DNA from: JACCTH01 sp035253825
GTDB taxonomy: Bacteria > Actinomycetota > Acidimicrobiia > Spongiisociales > ZC4RG35
NCBI GenBank assembly: GCA_035253825.1
Contig: DATFBM010000047.1
Location: 1-64,000, forward strand
Reading direction: 5' to 3'
Length of the DNA stretch: 64,000 bases
Shown: piece by piece, positions 34,640 to 43,538 of the stretch
How positions within the stretch are numbered: position 1 is the stretch's first letter
Layout: the number at the start of each line of letters is the position of its first letter
Notes under the pieces: model-generated
Seen by the model: the letters and a program-made list of their open reading frames with translations, nothing else
The model's database searches: none
What the model was told of the DNA's origin: nothing
Position numbers and translations under genes: made by a program

Positions 34640-36655
34640 CTAAGGAAGATCCAGGCGAAGATCGAGGCCTCGTAGCAACTGGGCGTTGATGGCGACGATG
34701 ACAGTGGAGGCGCTCATCAGCACGGCCGCCGCGGCCGGAGCCAGCACGATCCCGGCCCAAGCCAAAGCGCCGGCGGCCAGGGGTATCGCCGCCACGTTGT
34801 AGCCGGTGGCCCAGATCAAGTTCTGCACCATTTTGCGATATCCCGCCTGCGAGAGGCGACGGACACCAACTACCGCCCGCGGATCGTCGGTGGCAAGAAT
34901 GATTCCAGCCGACTCGATGGCGACATCGGTCCCTGCCCCGATGGCGATGCCGACGTCGGCTTGGGCCAACGCCGGCGCATCGTTGACCCCATCGCCAACC
35001 ATCGCCACGATCGAGCCCTTTTTCTGCAGTTCGGCCACCCGTGAGTGCTTGTCCTCGGGCAGGACTTCGGAAAGCACCTGGTCGATGCCCAGGTTGGCGC
35101 CAACCGCGTCCGCCACCTGTCGGGCATCGCCGGTGATCAAGGCGACCTGAACGCCCAGTTGCTGGAGCTTTCTCACCGCCTCCACCGATTCCGGGCGAAT
35201 CTCATCCTCCAGCGACAACGCCCCCCTGACCTGGTCTTCGGTGACCACATAGAGAATGCCTGCCCCGCGCTCCGACCACGCCTTCGCGGTCGCTTCCACT
35301 GCCTCCGGCGGGTCGAGCTTGCGTTCGGTAAGCAGGGCAGGGCCCCCCACCGCCACCCGGGATTCTCCGACCTGGGCTTCGACACCGCGGCCGCTCATCG
35401 CCCGGAAGCTGGTCGCCTCCGCCACCTCGCCCCGCTCCCTGGCGGCGGCCACGACTGCTCGCGCCAGAGGATGCTCTGAGTCGGACTCCACCGCGCCTGC
35501 CAATGCCAGCAGTCGATCGGTATTGCCATCGACGGCGAAAACGTCGCGCACCACATGTTGACCTTTTGTCAAGGTGCCGGTCTTGTCGAAGAGGACCACG
35601 TCGACCTTGCGCATTCGCTCCAGTGCGAGCCGGTCCTTGACGAGGATTCCGTTGCGAGCCGCCAGGCTGGTCGAAATGGCGATGACCAGCGGGATCGCCA
35701 GCCCGAGGGCATGGGGACAGGCAATGACGAGGACAGCGACGGCTCGCACGACTGCTTCGTTGGTTCCCCCCGCTGCCAGCCATCCGATCACGGTGACGAT
35801 CGCGGCCCCAATGGCGACGTAGAAGAGAAGGGCGGCAGCCCGGTCGGCCAAGACCTGGGCCCGCGAGCGCGACCCCTGCGCCTCGGCCACCAGTCGCTGG
35901 ATCCCCGCCAGAGCAGTTCCTTCGCCAACCGCATCGATTCGCAGGCGAATTGCCGAATCGGTCGCAACGGTTCCAGCGACGACCCGGTCGCCAATTGATT
36001 TCGCCACCGGTCGCGATTCCCCGGTGACCATCGACTCGTCTACCTCAACCTGGCCGGCAACGATCTCTCCGTCAGCCGGAATCCGCCCTCCGGGACGGAC
36101 CAAGACGAGATCGCCGATGCCCAGATCGGAAACTGGAACCGTCTCGCTACCGGCGTCGGTGATGCGCTCGGCCTCGTCGGGGAGCAGCTCGGCCAGAGCA
36201 CCGAGGGCTCCGCGAGCCTGGCCGATGGCACGCATCTCCATCCAATGGCCGAGGAGCATGATGGTGATGAGGGCGGCCAGTTCCCACCAGAACTCGAGTG
36301 CGAAAAGGCCAAGGGTCGTCGCCCCGGAAGCGACAAAGGCGACGATGATCGCCATCCCGATTAAGAGCATCATTCCCGGCTGGCGGGCCCGGATCTCGCG
36401 GATCGCTCCCGTGAGAAAGGGCAACCCCCCGTAGAGAAAGATGGCCGTTCCCAGGAGCGGAGCAATCAGTTCGGAGCCGGGGAAGCGAGGTGCGGTGTAG
36501 CCCAACCATTCCTGGGGCATCTCGCTCCAGAGCATGACGGGGACGGTCAGCGCCAGGCTGACCCAGAAGCGGTCCCGAAACATCGCCACACTGTGACCGG
36601 CGTGCTGGTCGTGTCCCGGGCGTTCCTGGTGTTGATGGTGGTGACTGTGGTCCAA
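34640..36655 (-). CDS. Heavy-metal P1B-type ATPase, CopB-like (CPH motif)
   Basis: 671 aa from TTG 36655 (GGAGGAAAGG just upstream; ATG 36676 is the alternative). It pumps metal ions, probably copper, out of the cytosol. The His-rich N-terminus (DHSHHHQHQERPGHDQHAGHS) and the TM motif ACPHALGLA mark the P1B-3/CopB group rather than the CPC pumps. DKTGTLTKGQ holds the phosphorylated Asp, VTGESRP the A-domain TGE and MVGDGVNDAPALAQADVGIA the hinge. The start lies about 30 bp from a divergent gene. Confidence 0.93.
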   Translation of the reverse strand: MDHSHHHQHQERPGHDQHAGHSVAMFRDRFWVSLALTVPVMLWSEMPQEWLGYTAPRFPGSELIAPLLGTAIFLYGGLPFLTGAIREIRARQPGMMLLIGMAIIVAFVASGATTLGLFALEFWWELAALITIMLLGHWMEMRAIGQARGALGALAELLPDEAERITDAGSETVPVSDLGIGDLVLVRPGGRIPADGEIVAGQVEVDESMVTGESRPVAKSIGDRVVAGTVATDSAIRLRIDAVGEGTALAGIQRLVAEAQGSRSRAQVLADRAAALLFYVAIGAAIVTVIGWLAAGGTNEAVVRAVAVLVIACPHALGLAIPLVIAISTSLAARNGILVKDRLALERMRKVDVVLFDKTGTLTKGQHVVRDVFAVDGNTDRLLALAGAVESDSEHPLARAVVAAARERGEVAEATSFRAMSGRGVEAQVGESRVAVGGPALLTERKLDPPEAVEATAKAWSERGAGILYVVTEDQVRGALSLEDEIRPESVEAVRKLQQLGVQVALITGDARQVADAVGANLGIDQVLSEVLPEDKHSRVAELQKKGSIVAMVGDGVNDAPALAQADVGIAIGAGTDVAIESAGIILATDDPRAVVGVRRLSQAGYRKMVQNLIWATGYNVAAIPLAAGALAWAGIVLAPAAAAVLMSASTVIVAINAQLLRGLDLRLDLP

Positions 36656-36685
36656 GGCCTTTCCTCCGGATACCATCGCCGGGCC

Positions 36686-37816
36686 GTGGCTGCTACCGAC
36701 CCAGCCTGTCTGATCATCGCCGATATCTCGGGCTACACCTCCTATCTAGCCGGAGTCGAGCTCGATCACGCCCAGGACATCCTGGCTGACCTGATGAACA
36801 CCGTCGTCAAGGGGCTAAGACCGCTTTTCAAGCTTTCCAAGCTCGAGGGCGACGCCGCCTTTGCCTTTGCTATCACGGATGAGGTCGATGGGTCGCTGCT
36901 CCTCGACACGGCTGAGGGGTGCTATTTCGCCTTTCGCAATCGTCTGCTTTCGATCCGACAGGCCACCACGTGCGCATGCAACGCCTGCACTTTGATCCCG
37001 TCGCTCAATCTGAAGCTGGTGGCCCATCACGGTCAAGTCGCCACCCAGAAGATCGCCGGCCGCACCGAACTGGTGGGAAGTGATGTGATCCTGGTTCACC
37101 GTCTCCTCAAGAACTCGATCACAGAGCCCGCCTACCTTTTCATCACCGACGCCTGTTTGGCCAAGACGACGCTCGATCCTGATCAGCTCGGTTTCCGGCG
37201 CCACTCCGAGGAGTTCGAGCACATCGGAGAGGTCGGGGGCTGGGTCACTGATTTGGAAGCGGCGTGGAGGTCATATCGCGATCGAAAGCGGGTCTATGTC
37301 GACGAGAGCGAGGCTGCGCTCTCGCTTTCCGGCTTCGTTCCCGCCCCGCCCGAGCTGGTGTGGGAATTCATCTCCTCGCCGTTGCTCCGGCCCAAGTGGT
37401 CGGAGGGCATCACCAGCATCGATCAAAAGGATCCGAGCGGTCGGCGACGAGCTGGCACTCTCAACCATTGCATGCACGGGGAAGAGGTGATCCTGCAAGA
37501 GTTCTTGGATTGGCGCCCTCCCCACTACTACACGTCCCGAGCGACGGTGCCGGGAGGACTGAGCATCATCTCCACCCACGAAGTGGAACCAACCAAGGGG
37601 GGAACTACGGTTCACGATCGCTTCCTGCAACCCAAAGGCAAGGGGGCGGCAGCCGACTTCAAGATGCTCAAGGAGGTGTTCACCGCCCAATTCCCGATCG
37701 AACTCAACCGGCTGATCAAAGTGATCGAGGAATGGACGTCGGACGCGGCCCAGCCCGAACCCGAGCTGCCTGTAGCCGATGAATCGAAACGCCTGGCTAC
37801 TTCTGTCCGGCGCTAA
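36686..37816 (+). CDS. DUF2652 (cyclase-like) protein fused to SRPBCC domain
   Basis: 376 aa from GTG 36686. Residues ~1-190 are DUF2652: LIIADISGYTSYL, KLEGDAAFAF and the HHGQV/VGSDVILVHRLLKNSI segments mirror the order of class III nucleotide-cyclase motifs (metal Asp, second Asp, then the transition-state helix) in degenerate form. Residues ~205-350 form an SRPBCC/polyketide-cyclase-like pocket (LSGFVPAPPELVWEFISSPLLRPKW). It may bind a hydrophobic ligand and signal, but catalytic activity is not assured. It is convergent (4-bp overlap) with a true cyclase. Confidence 0.8.
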   Translation: MAATDPACLIIADISGYTSYLAGVELDHAQDILADLMNTVVKGLRPLFKLSKLEGDAAFAFAITDEVDGSLLLDTAEGCYFAFRNRLLSIRQATTCACNACTLIPSLNLKLVAHHGQVATQKIAGRTELVGSDVILVHRLLKNSITEPAYLFITDACLAKTTLDPDQLGFRRHSEEFEHIGEVGGWVTDLEAAWRSYRDRKRVYVDESEAALSLSGFVPAPPELVWEFISSPLLRPKWSEGITSIDQKDPSGRRRAGTLNHCMHGEEVILQEFLDWRPPHYYTSRATVPGGLSIISTHEVEPTKGGTTVHDRFLQPKGKGAAADFKMLKEVFTAQFPIELNRLIKVIEEWTSDAAQPEPELPVADESKRLATSVRR

Positions 37817-39768
37817 TCGCTCCATATCACCGAGGCCACGTCGATCGGCGTCTCGACTCCCTTTAGTGACGCCTTCCGGCTCTCGCCAATATCTACCCCG
37901 GGGGGCAAAGATTGGATTGAAGCCACGATCTCACCGCCGTTGGCCAATGCCGCCACCCGAGCCGCGATGTGCACCCCCTGTCCGCTGTAGTTGTCGTTGT
38001 GGCGAGTGGCCTCGGCGGTGTGAATGCCAATACGAACCGACAACGCGAATCCGGCCATCTGGCGATGCTCGGCCAGGGCCCGCTGGATGGCAACCGCACT
38101 GTCGATAGCGTCGCTCGCCGAATCGAAGACGACGAAGAAGCCGTCTCCGGTATGGCTCACCACCTCGCCGCGGTGACGGTGGATGAGACGTTGCAGGGTC
38201 TCATCGTGCCAGGCGAGTAACTGCTCCCACTCCTGGCTGCGAAGAAGGCCGGCCAGGTTGGTCGAGTTCTCAATGTCGGTGAACATGAAGGTCTTGCTGA
38301 CTTCCTCCGCTTCTCCGCGTCGCGATGCGGCCGATGAAATCAGACGCTCGGTGAGGGCGAGGTCGTGCTGGGCGCCGAGCTCGGCAAAGGCCTTATGCGC
38401 TGCCTCCAATTCGAGGTCCGCTCCGTCGTGGTCGCCGGTCGATCTGAGGGCGGTCGCCACCAGGACTTGGTCAACGGCCACCTCGTATGGGGCCTTGACC
38501 TCCCGCCATCCCTTGATCGCCGACCGCAGCCTGCGCAGCGCTTCATTGGCGTTGCCCTCGGCCAGCAATACCCTTCCCCAGGCCTCATCAGCAGCAGCGC
38601 TGAGGGCAGGAGATTTTCGGCTGGCCACCAGGTCGGTGAACTCCTCGGCCGCCTTCCGGGCGTCGCTCAAATCTCCCGTGGCGACGAGGATCTCCACCTG
38701 GGCGGGCAACAGTCGCGAGCGCGAAAGCTGATCCCAGGTCTCATCGGCGAGGGCGCCATTGATCGATTGGGCGGCGGCTTTCGCTTTCCCCTGGGCAAGC
38801 CTGATCAGGGCCAAGGCCGGGTAAGGACTGTGCCCGAGGTCGTGCGCCTCGGCCAGCGCGGCTTCGGCCCCGGCCAGATCTCCGCGCCGACGCCTGATCT
38901 CTCCGAGGGCGTAATAGCCGTCGGCCATCGGCGGTACCGCGTCGTAGGCCTTGAGCTCCTCGGTTGCCTTCTCCAGCTCTGCTTCGGCCTTTTCCCAACC
39001 TCCGTGTAGGGCGACGACCTCGGCGCGGTGGATGCGGCAAATCCCGGGAAATCCCGGCACCGACTGGCTCTCGCACCAGCGCTCGGTCTCCGCGGTCCAC
39101 TCGCTGGCTCGTTGATAGTCGGTGAGATCGCGGCAGGCGGAGATGAGTACGCAATAGGTGACGCCGGCGTTGAAGGGAGTGAGCTCGCCGCTGACGGCGG
39201 ACGCGGCCGCCTCCTCCAAATTGGCAAACCCCTCGGCGGTGGCACCCTGCGCGATGCGGATCCGGCCTAGCAGGGTCAAGGCCTCGGCCCGAAGGTCGGC
39301 GTTGGCAAATTTCTCGGCGATGGCCACCGCCCGCTCGGCTTGCTCCATGGCTGCCTCCGGCTCCCCGCGGGCCTGCGCCAGATAACCGAGAACGAGGCGC
39401 TGATAACCGTGGGCGTATCCCTCCGGCTCGTCGACAAGTAGTTGGTCGCCCTTTCGAAGCCAGGCGGCGGCGATCGAGTTCTTGTTGCGGAGGCCGAACT
39501 GGGTGGCGAGTTGGAAAGCCACATAAGCGGCCCGCACCTGGTCGCCGGCGGCGAAGTGGGCGTGGAAGGCCTTTTCGGTGAGCGTGAGTGACTCGATGCC
39601 CCGGCCAGAAAACCAGGCCACCCCGGCCAGTGTCTCGAGGTCCGCCGGACTCAGCCCGTCGGTGGCATCGACCTGGGTAAAGAGGTCGTACGCCTGCCCC
39701 CAATCGCGGCGACTAAGGGCCGCCCTGGCATCGGCGAGAAGATCGGGCGTCGCGGTGTCGGTGGTCAA
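37813..39768 (-). CDS. TPR-domain class III adenylate/guanylate cyclase
   Basis: 651 aa, start TTG 39768. Residues ~1-440 are helical TPR-type repeats. The C-terminal ~180 residues are a class III cyclase domain: FTDIENSTNLAG with the first metal Asp, SHTGDGFFVVF with the second, RIGIHTAEA, and YSGQGVHIAARVAALANGG carrying the Arg of the catalytic helix. It therefore probably makes cAMP or cGMP; purine choice is not settled. The TPR part may act as a sensor or partner-binding domain. No TM segment is seen. Confidence 0.88.
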   Translation of the reverse strand: MTTDTATPDLLADARAALSRRDWGQAYDLFTQVDATDGLSPADLETLAGVAWFSGRGIESLTLTEKAFHAHFAAGDQVRAAYVAFQLATQFGLRNKNSIAAAWLRKGDQLLVDEPEGYAHGYQRLVLGYLAQARGEPEAAMEQAERAVAIAEKFANADLRAEALTLLGRIRIAQGATAEGFANLEEAAASAVSGELTPFNAGVTYCVLISACRDLTDYQRASEWTAETERWCESQSVPGFPGICRIHRAEVVALHGGWEKAEAELEKATEELKAYDAVPPMADGYYALGEIRRRRGDLAGAEAALAEAHDLGHSPYPALALIRLAQGKAKAAAQSINGALADETWDQLSRSRLLPAQVEILVATGDLSDARKAAEEFTDLVASRKSPALSAAADEAWGRVLLAEGNANEALRRLRSAIKGWREVKAPYEVAVDQVLVATALRSTGDHDGADLELEAAHKAFAELGAQHDLALTERLISSAASRRGEAEEVSKTFMFTDIENSTNLAGLLRSQEWEQLLAWHDETLQRLIHRHRGEVVSHTGDGFFVVFDSASDAIDSAVAIQRALAEHRQMAGFALSVRIGIHTAEATRHNDNYSGQGVHIAARVAALANGGEIVASIQSLPPGVDIGESRKASLKGVETPIDVASVIWSD

Positions 39769-39891
39769 GATCGGCCAATCACAGCCAATCAGTTTGGCAC
39801 CCGACTCCCATTCTGGGGCCGGTAAGGCGCTACAGCGGCCCTAGTGACCCAAGGTCGCGTTTATGAGTGAGATGGGTGGTAGCGTCGCTAA

Positions 39892-40200
39892 ATGACTTCG
39901 CGCCTGCGACCTGTCGAGAGGCGGATGATGGCGCTTCGCGCCGATGGGGTCGAGGTCGATGAAATTGCCCGTCGATTCCGCCGCAGTCCCCAGCATGTCG
40001 AGCGGGTCCTGTCCTGGACCGAGATTCCCCGCGAAATAGAACTCGATCGGCCGGATGGACTCCGACCGATCGAGCGACGAGTACTGGCGATGCGCGGCGA
40101 GGGCCTCAGCTACGACGAGATCGGCAGGCGCTTTAACCGCGGCCCCGACCACATTCGCCGGGTGGAGAGGTACGCCGGTTTTCGCACCGATTTCGCCTAG
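39892..40200 (+). CDS. Small protein with two tandem HTH repeats
   Basis: 102 aa made of two related helix-turn-helix units: RPVERRMMALRADGVEVDEI (plus ARRFRRSPQHVERVL) and RPIERRVLAMRGEGLSYDEI (plus GRRFNRGPDHIRRVE). Both look like sigma region 4 / LuxR-type HTHs. This internal duplication suggests a DNA-binding protein that recognises a repeated or asymmetric site as a monomer. ATG 39892 follows a long upstream gap of 123 bp. No named family recognised. Confidence 0.75.
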   Translation: MTSRLRPVERRMMALRADGVEVDEIARRFRRSPQHVERVLSWTEIPREIELDRPDGLRPIERRVLAMRGEGLSYDEIGRRFNRGPDHIRRVERYAGFRTDFA

Positions 40201-40213
40201 CTAGGCCTGTTGG

Positions 40214-40357
40214 TTAGGTCCGGGCTCGCCATCCGCTGGTTGCGAGATCGACACGTCGCGACTGGCGCCAGTCGGCTCCGTCCCGGCTGTCGACTCCGGC
40301 GATAGCGGCTGCCAATCCGAGCAGGACGATCAATGAGATTACGACTAAGAGTTCCAT
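40214..40357 (-). CDS. 47-residue single-TM microprotein
   Basis: A short frame lies in the gap between the double-HTH gene and the LysR gene. It has one TM helix (MELLVVISLIVLLGLAAAIAG) followed by a charged tail VDSRDGADWRQSRRVD. The same layout, one helix plus a DSRD-type tail, is common among small actinobacterial membrane proteins (recollection, not verified). An in-frame ATG nine bases upstream (40366) is an alternative start. No strong ribosome site is seen, so the call is tentative. The rest of 40201-40435 shows nothing else. Confidence 0.45.
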   Translation of the reverse strand: MELLVVISLIVLLGLAAAIAGVDSRDGADWRQSRRVDLATSGWRART

Positions 40358-40435
40358 AACAAGCATTCTGCGGTATGAAACGTTTTACGTCTAGCGAATA
40401 ATCCTTAACTGAATGTGTAGCTATACTTCACTATC

Positions 40436-41341
40436 ATGCTCGATCTGAAACGTCTCCGTTTTCTGCGCGAAGTGGCCGAAAGAGGAACAATTTCTGCCGC
40501 TGCCGACGCCCTCGCCTACACCCCTTCTGCGGTCTCACAACAGATCGCAATCCTCGAAGAGGAGCTTCAAACTCCCCTCCTCGAGCGCCAGGGTCGCAAC
40601 GTGGTGCTGACCCCGGCGGGAAAGGTCCTGGTCTCTCATTCTCATGCGGTCTTCGACGCGGTCGAGCGCGCCACCACCGCGGTTTCGGAGGCCTCGGGAG
40701 AGGTTGCGGGCCGGGTCGTGGTTGGAGCTCTGCAGAGCGTGATGGCCACCCTCCTCCCTGAGACCATCAGGACGATGTCGATCGACCATCCTCGTGTGGA
40801 TCTGCATATGACGGAACTGGGACATGTCGACGCCACCCGCGAGCTCCGCCTGGGAGCCCTCGATGTGGCAGTCGATCAGGCCTATACGCACGTGACCAAT
40901 CGAGCACATCTGGGCCTGACCAAGCACAAGGTGCTGGAGGAACCGCTGTATCTGGTGGTTCCCAAGGACTCGGGGGTGAAGAAGCTGGCCGATGCGGCCG
41001 AGTGGCCATGGGTTGCGGCGTCGCTCGAGTCGTGCGACTGTGGACGAGCGGTGCGCCATATCAGCCGGGCCGCGGGGTTCGAACCCGATGTTCGCTTTGA
41101 GACCGACGACTACGGGGTCACCCTCGAGCTTCTCAACTCGATCAACGCCGTCTCGATTCTGCCGGCGTTGACTCTGACCAGAATGCCCTCGACCCTCCGG
41201 CGGATTCCCATCGCCGGGGTGAGAAGGCGGATAGTTGCCCTCACCCGACCGGCGGGCGATCATCGCCCGGCCGTCGGCGCCTTCATCGAGCATTTGCAGA
41301 GAGCAGCGAGCGAACTTCTGCCCATCGTCACCGCTGCCTGA
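40436..41341 (+). CDS. LysR-family transcriptional regulator
   Basis: 301-aa regulator. The winged HTH is at residues 1-60 (LDLKRLRFLREVAERGTISAAADALAYTPSAVSQQIAILEEEL), and a periplasmic-binding-like effector domain spans residues ~90-300 (GRVVVGALQSVMATLLPETIRTMSIDHP). LysR proteins usually control an adjacent divergent or downstream gene; the acetyltransferase begins ten bases after its stop, making that the best candidate partner. Effector unknown. Confidence 0.92.
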   Translation: MLDLKRLRFLREVAERGTISAAADALAYTPSAVSQQIAILEEELQTPLLERQGRNVVLTPAGKVLVSHSHAVFDAVERATTAVSEASGEVAGRVVVGALQSVMATLLPETIRTMSIDHPRVDLHMTELGHVDATRELRLGALDVAVDQAYTHVTNRAHLGLTKHKVLEEPLYLVVPKDSGVKKLADAAEWPWVAASLESCDCGRAVRHISRAAGFEPDVRFETDDYGVTLELLNSINAVSILPALTLTRMPSTLRRIPIAGVRRRIVALTRPAGDHRPAVGAFIEHLQRAASELLPIVTAA

Positions 41342-41350
41342 ACTGGCTCC

Positions 41351-41845
41351 GTGAACAGGTTGTCCATCAGGCCGATGGAGCCAGGCGACTGGCCCGATGT
41401 CGAGCGTATCTACCGGGCCGGAATCGAGGGGGGTAACGCGACCTTTGAGACAGCAACCCCCTCCTGGGAGGTGTGGGACGCAACCAACCTCCCGGACCTG
41501 AGGCTCGTCGCTGAAGCAGATGGGGTCACAGGCTGGAGCGCTGCCAAGCGTGTTTCGACTCGTGACTGCTACCGAGGGGTCATCGAGCACAGCATCTACG
41601 TCGATCCCGCGGTCGCCGGCCGGGGCGTCGGCAGGCGCCTACTCGAGGCCCTGATCGAAAAGAGCGAGAGCCTTGGCTACTGGACAATTCAAACGGCCAT
41701 CTTTCCCGAGAACGAAGCCAGCATCGCCCTCCATGAGAAGGCGGGTTTCCGCGTGGTCGGTACCCAGGAGCTGCTCGGAGAGTCGAACGGGGTATGGCGC
41801 GACGTCGTCGTGATGGAACGTCGAAGCCCAACTATCGGCCGCTGA
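41351..41845 (+). CDS. GNAT acetyltransferase, phosphinothricin-acetyltransferase-like
   Basis: 164 aa with GTG start. The pattern IRPMEPGDWPDVERIYRAGIEGGNATFETATPSWEVWDA and the acetyl-CoA loop VAGRGVGRRLLEALIEKSE, then IFPENEASIALHEKAGFRVVG, match the Pat/Bar-like branch that N-acetylates phosphinothricin, methionine sulfoximine or similar amino-acid analogues. The real substrate in this organism is unknown. It lies directly downstream of a LysR regulator and is probably co-transcribed with it. Confidence 0.88.
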   Translation: MNRLSIRPMEPGDWPDVERIYRAGIEGGNATFETATPSWEVWDATNLPDLRLVAEADGVTGWSAAKRVSTRDCYRGVIEHSIYVDPAVAGRGVGRRLLEALIEKSESLGYWTIQTAIFPENEASIALHEKAGFRVVGTQELLGESNGVWRDVVVMERRSPTIGR

Positions 41846-41908
41846 TTCTTGCCTAGATTTCGGCCTGTTCTTGCGGCGAAATCCACGCAAGAACCCCACC
41901 AGCCCAAA

Positions 41909-43099
41909 ATGGGCCTGATGCGTCATGTCACGGACGGCGAGCGGCGGGCCCGAATCGCCCAACGGCACGCCCTAGCGGCTGACTTCAAGGCGGGAGGCGC
42001 TGAAGCAGCGGTTCGGGCGATGACCGTCCTCCATGCCACCGAGGCGCCGTCGGTCTACCTCTCGCTCATGGCGAGGGTCGATGGCCTGAAGGTCTCCGAT
42101 GTGGATGCTGCTCTCTACGACGACCGCTCGTTGATCAAGCAACTCGCCATGCGTCGCACTCTCTTCGTTTTCCCGCGGGACCTGCTTCCTGCCGCGCTCG
42201 GGAGCGCCAGTGCTCGCGTGGCCCAGCAAAACGGAGCGAGGCTGCGAAAGGAAGTCGAGTCGGCAGGGCTGGCTAGGGATGGGGCGGCATGGCTCGACGC
42301 CGCCCGTCTCGCGGTCGCTTCACTATTGGGCGCGGGCGCGGAACTATCGACCCGCGAGTTGGCTGAGCGGATTCCTGCATTGGCGAGTCGAATCGAGATG
42401 GCGCCGGGGAAGAAATGGGGTGGGGAGTTCTCGATCGGACCCCGGGTCCTGGCCCAACTCGGGGCCGAGGGTGTGATCGCCCGGGCACACAATCAAGGCC
42501 ATTGGCGGATCTCGCGCCCTCGTTGGACATCGATGGAAGCGTGGCTAGGGGAGAGTCCCCCTCGCCTTCCCGAACGCGAGGGTTACGCCGAGCTGATCAG
42601 ACGTTGGCTCCAAACCTTTGGCCCTGGAACCATCGAGGATCTTCGCTGGTGGCTGGGATCGACCGTGTCGGCGGTCAAGCGAGGGCTGAATGACGTCTCG
42701 GCGGTCGAGGTGTCACTCGATGGTGGAGCCCACGGCTGGATTCTCCCCGACGATGTCGAACCTGTCTTCCACGAGGACGATTGGGGGACGCTCCTTCCGA
42801 TCCTCGACCCCACCGTTATGGGGTGGAGGGAGCGCAACTTCTACCTGGGCCGGCATGCGGCCGAGCTCTTCGACTCCGCGGGCAACGCCGGCACCACCGT
42901 CTGGTGGAATGGACGGGTCGTCGGTTGTTGGGTGCAGGATCAGGCCGGAATCGTCAAGCTCGCCTTTATCGACGATCCCGGAGCTCAGGCGAGGAAGGTT
43001 CTACAGCTCCAGGCGGACGGTCTGACAGATTGGCTCGAAGGTGACCGGGTCTTCGCGGTCTACTCCTCTCCCGCGATGAAGGCTGCCAGTAGTAGCTAG
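41909..43099 (+). CDS. Winged-helix DNA-binding protein of the AlkZ/YcaQ-like (HTH_42) family
   Basis: 396 aa from ATG 41909; TTG 41849 extends the frame upstream without clear support. Three winged-helix-type units typical of HTH_42 proteins are suggested by PSVYLSLMARVDGLKVSDVDAAL, WLQTFGPGTIEDLRWWLGST and the C-terminal FYLGRHAAELFDSAGNAGTTVWWNGRVVGCWVQ. The family includes DNA glycosylases for bulky or crosslinked bases. The catalytic Q-x-Q or Q-x-D motif of characterised members is not evident; the equivalent region reads LHATEAPS. Repair role is an inference. Confidence 0.75.
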   Translation: MGLMRHVTDGERRARIAQRHALAADFKAGGAEAAVRAMTVLHATEAPSVYLSLMARVDGLKVSDVDAALYDDRSLIKQLAMRRTLFVFPRDLLPAALGSASARVAQQNGARLRKEVESAGLARDGAAWLDAARLAVASLLGAGAELSTRELAERIPALASRIEMAPGKKWGGEFSIGPRVLAQLGAEGVIARAHNQGHWRISRPRWTSMEAWLGESPPRLPEREGYAELIRRWLQTFGPGTIEDLRWWLGSTVSAVKRGLNDVSAVEVSLDGGAHGWILPDDVEPVFHEDDWGTLLPILDPTVMGWRERNFYLGRHAAELFDSAGNAGTTVWWNGRVVGCWVQDQAGIVKLAFIDDPGAQARKVLQLQADGLTDWLEGDRVFAVYSSPAMKAASSS

Positions 43100-43512
43100 C
43101 CGGATGAGCGACCAGCCGCCGCCGACAGCCGAGCGAGAGACAGGGCCCCAAGCAACAGACCGAAGTCGCGCAGAGCGACGTCGTAGAAGTCGCCAAGGAC
43201 GAGAAGGTTGACGATGATCAGAGCCAGCCAGGCGGCGACGACATATCCTCCGATCCCCGGCCGGATCAAGACCAGGACGGCGGCTACGAGTTCGATGCCG
43301 CCGACGATTCTCATGATGGTTTCGGGGTCCATCCCCACCGTGTCGGAGACAACGGGGGCGAGATAGGCCTCCCAATCCGCCAGGAGTCCGAGAAACTTGT
43401 CGGCCCCGGCAATCAGCGGTAACAGGACATACCCCACATGGAGGATCCGAAATGCTTCCCGCGCCGGTGGGTCGAGTGAACCTCGCCGATTTGAGGTACT
43501 AACAGCTGTCAT
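43096..43512 (-). CDS. DoxX-like four-TM membrane protein
   Basis: 138 aa from ATG 43512, with AAAGGAG seven bases upstream. Hydrophobic segments are HVGYVLLPLIAGADKFLGLL, IVGGIELVAAVLVLI, YVVAAWLALIIVNLLVLG and FGLLLGALSLARLSAAAG, with an early charged tail, as in DoxX/DUF6790-like proteins. It follows fdhE by 26 bp on the same strand, so it may be the last gene of the formate-dehydrogenase operon. Specific function unknown. Confidence 0.78.
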   Translation of the reverse strand: MTAVSTSNRRGSLDPPAREAFRILHVGYVLLPLIAGADKFLGLLADWEAYLAPVVSDTVGMDPETIMRIVGGIELVAAVLVLIRPGIGGYVVAAWLALIIVNLLVLGDFYDVALRDFGLLLGALSLARLSAAAGRSSG

Positions 43513-43538
43513 CTCATTTCTCCTTTCCGTCGAGTTAG

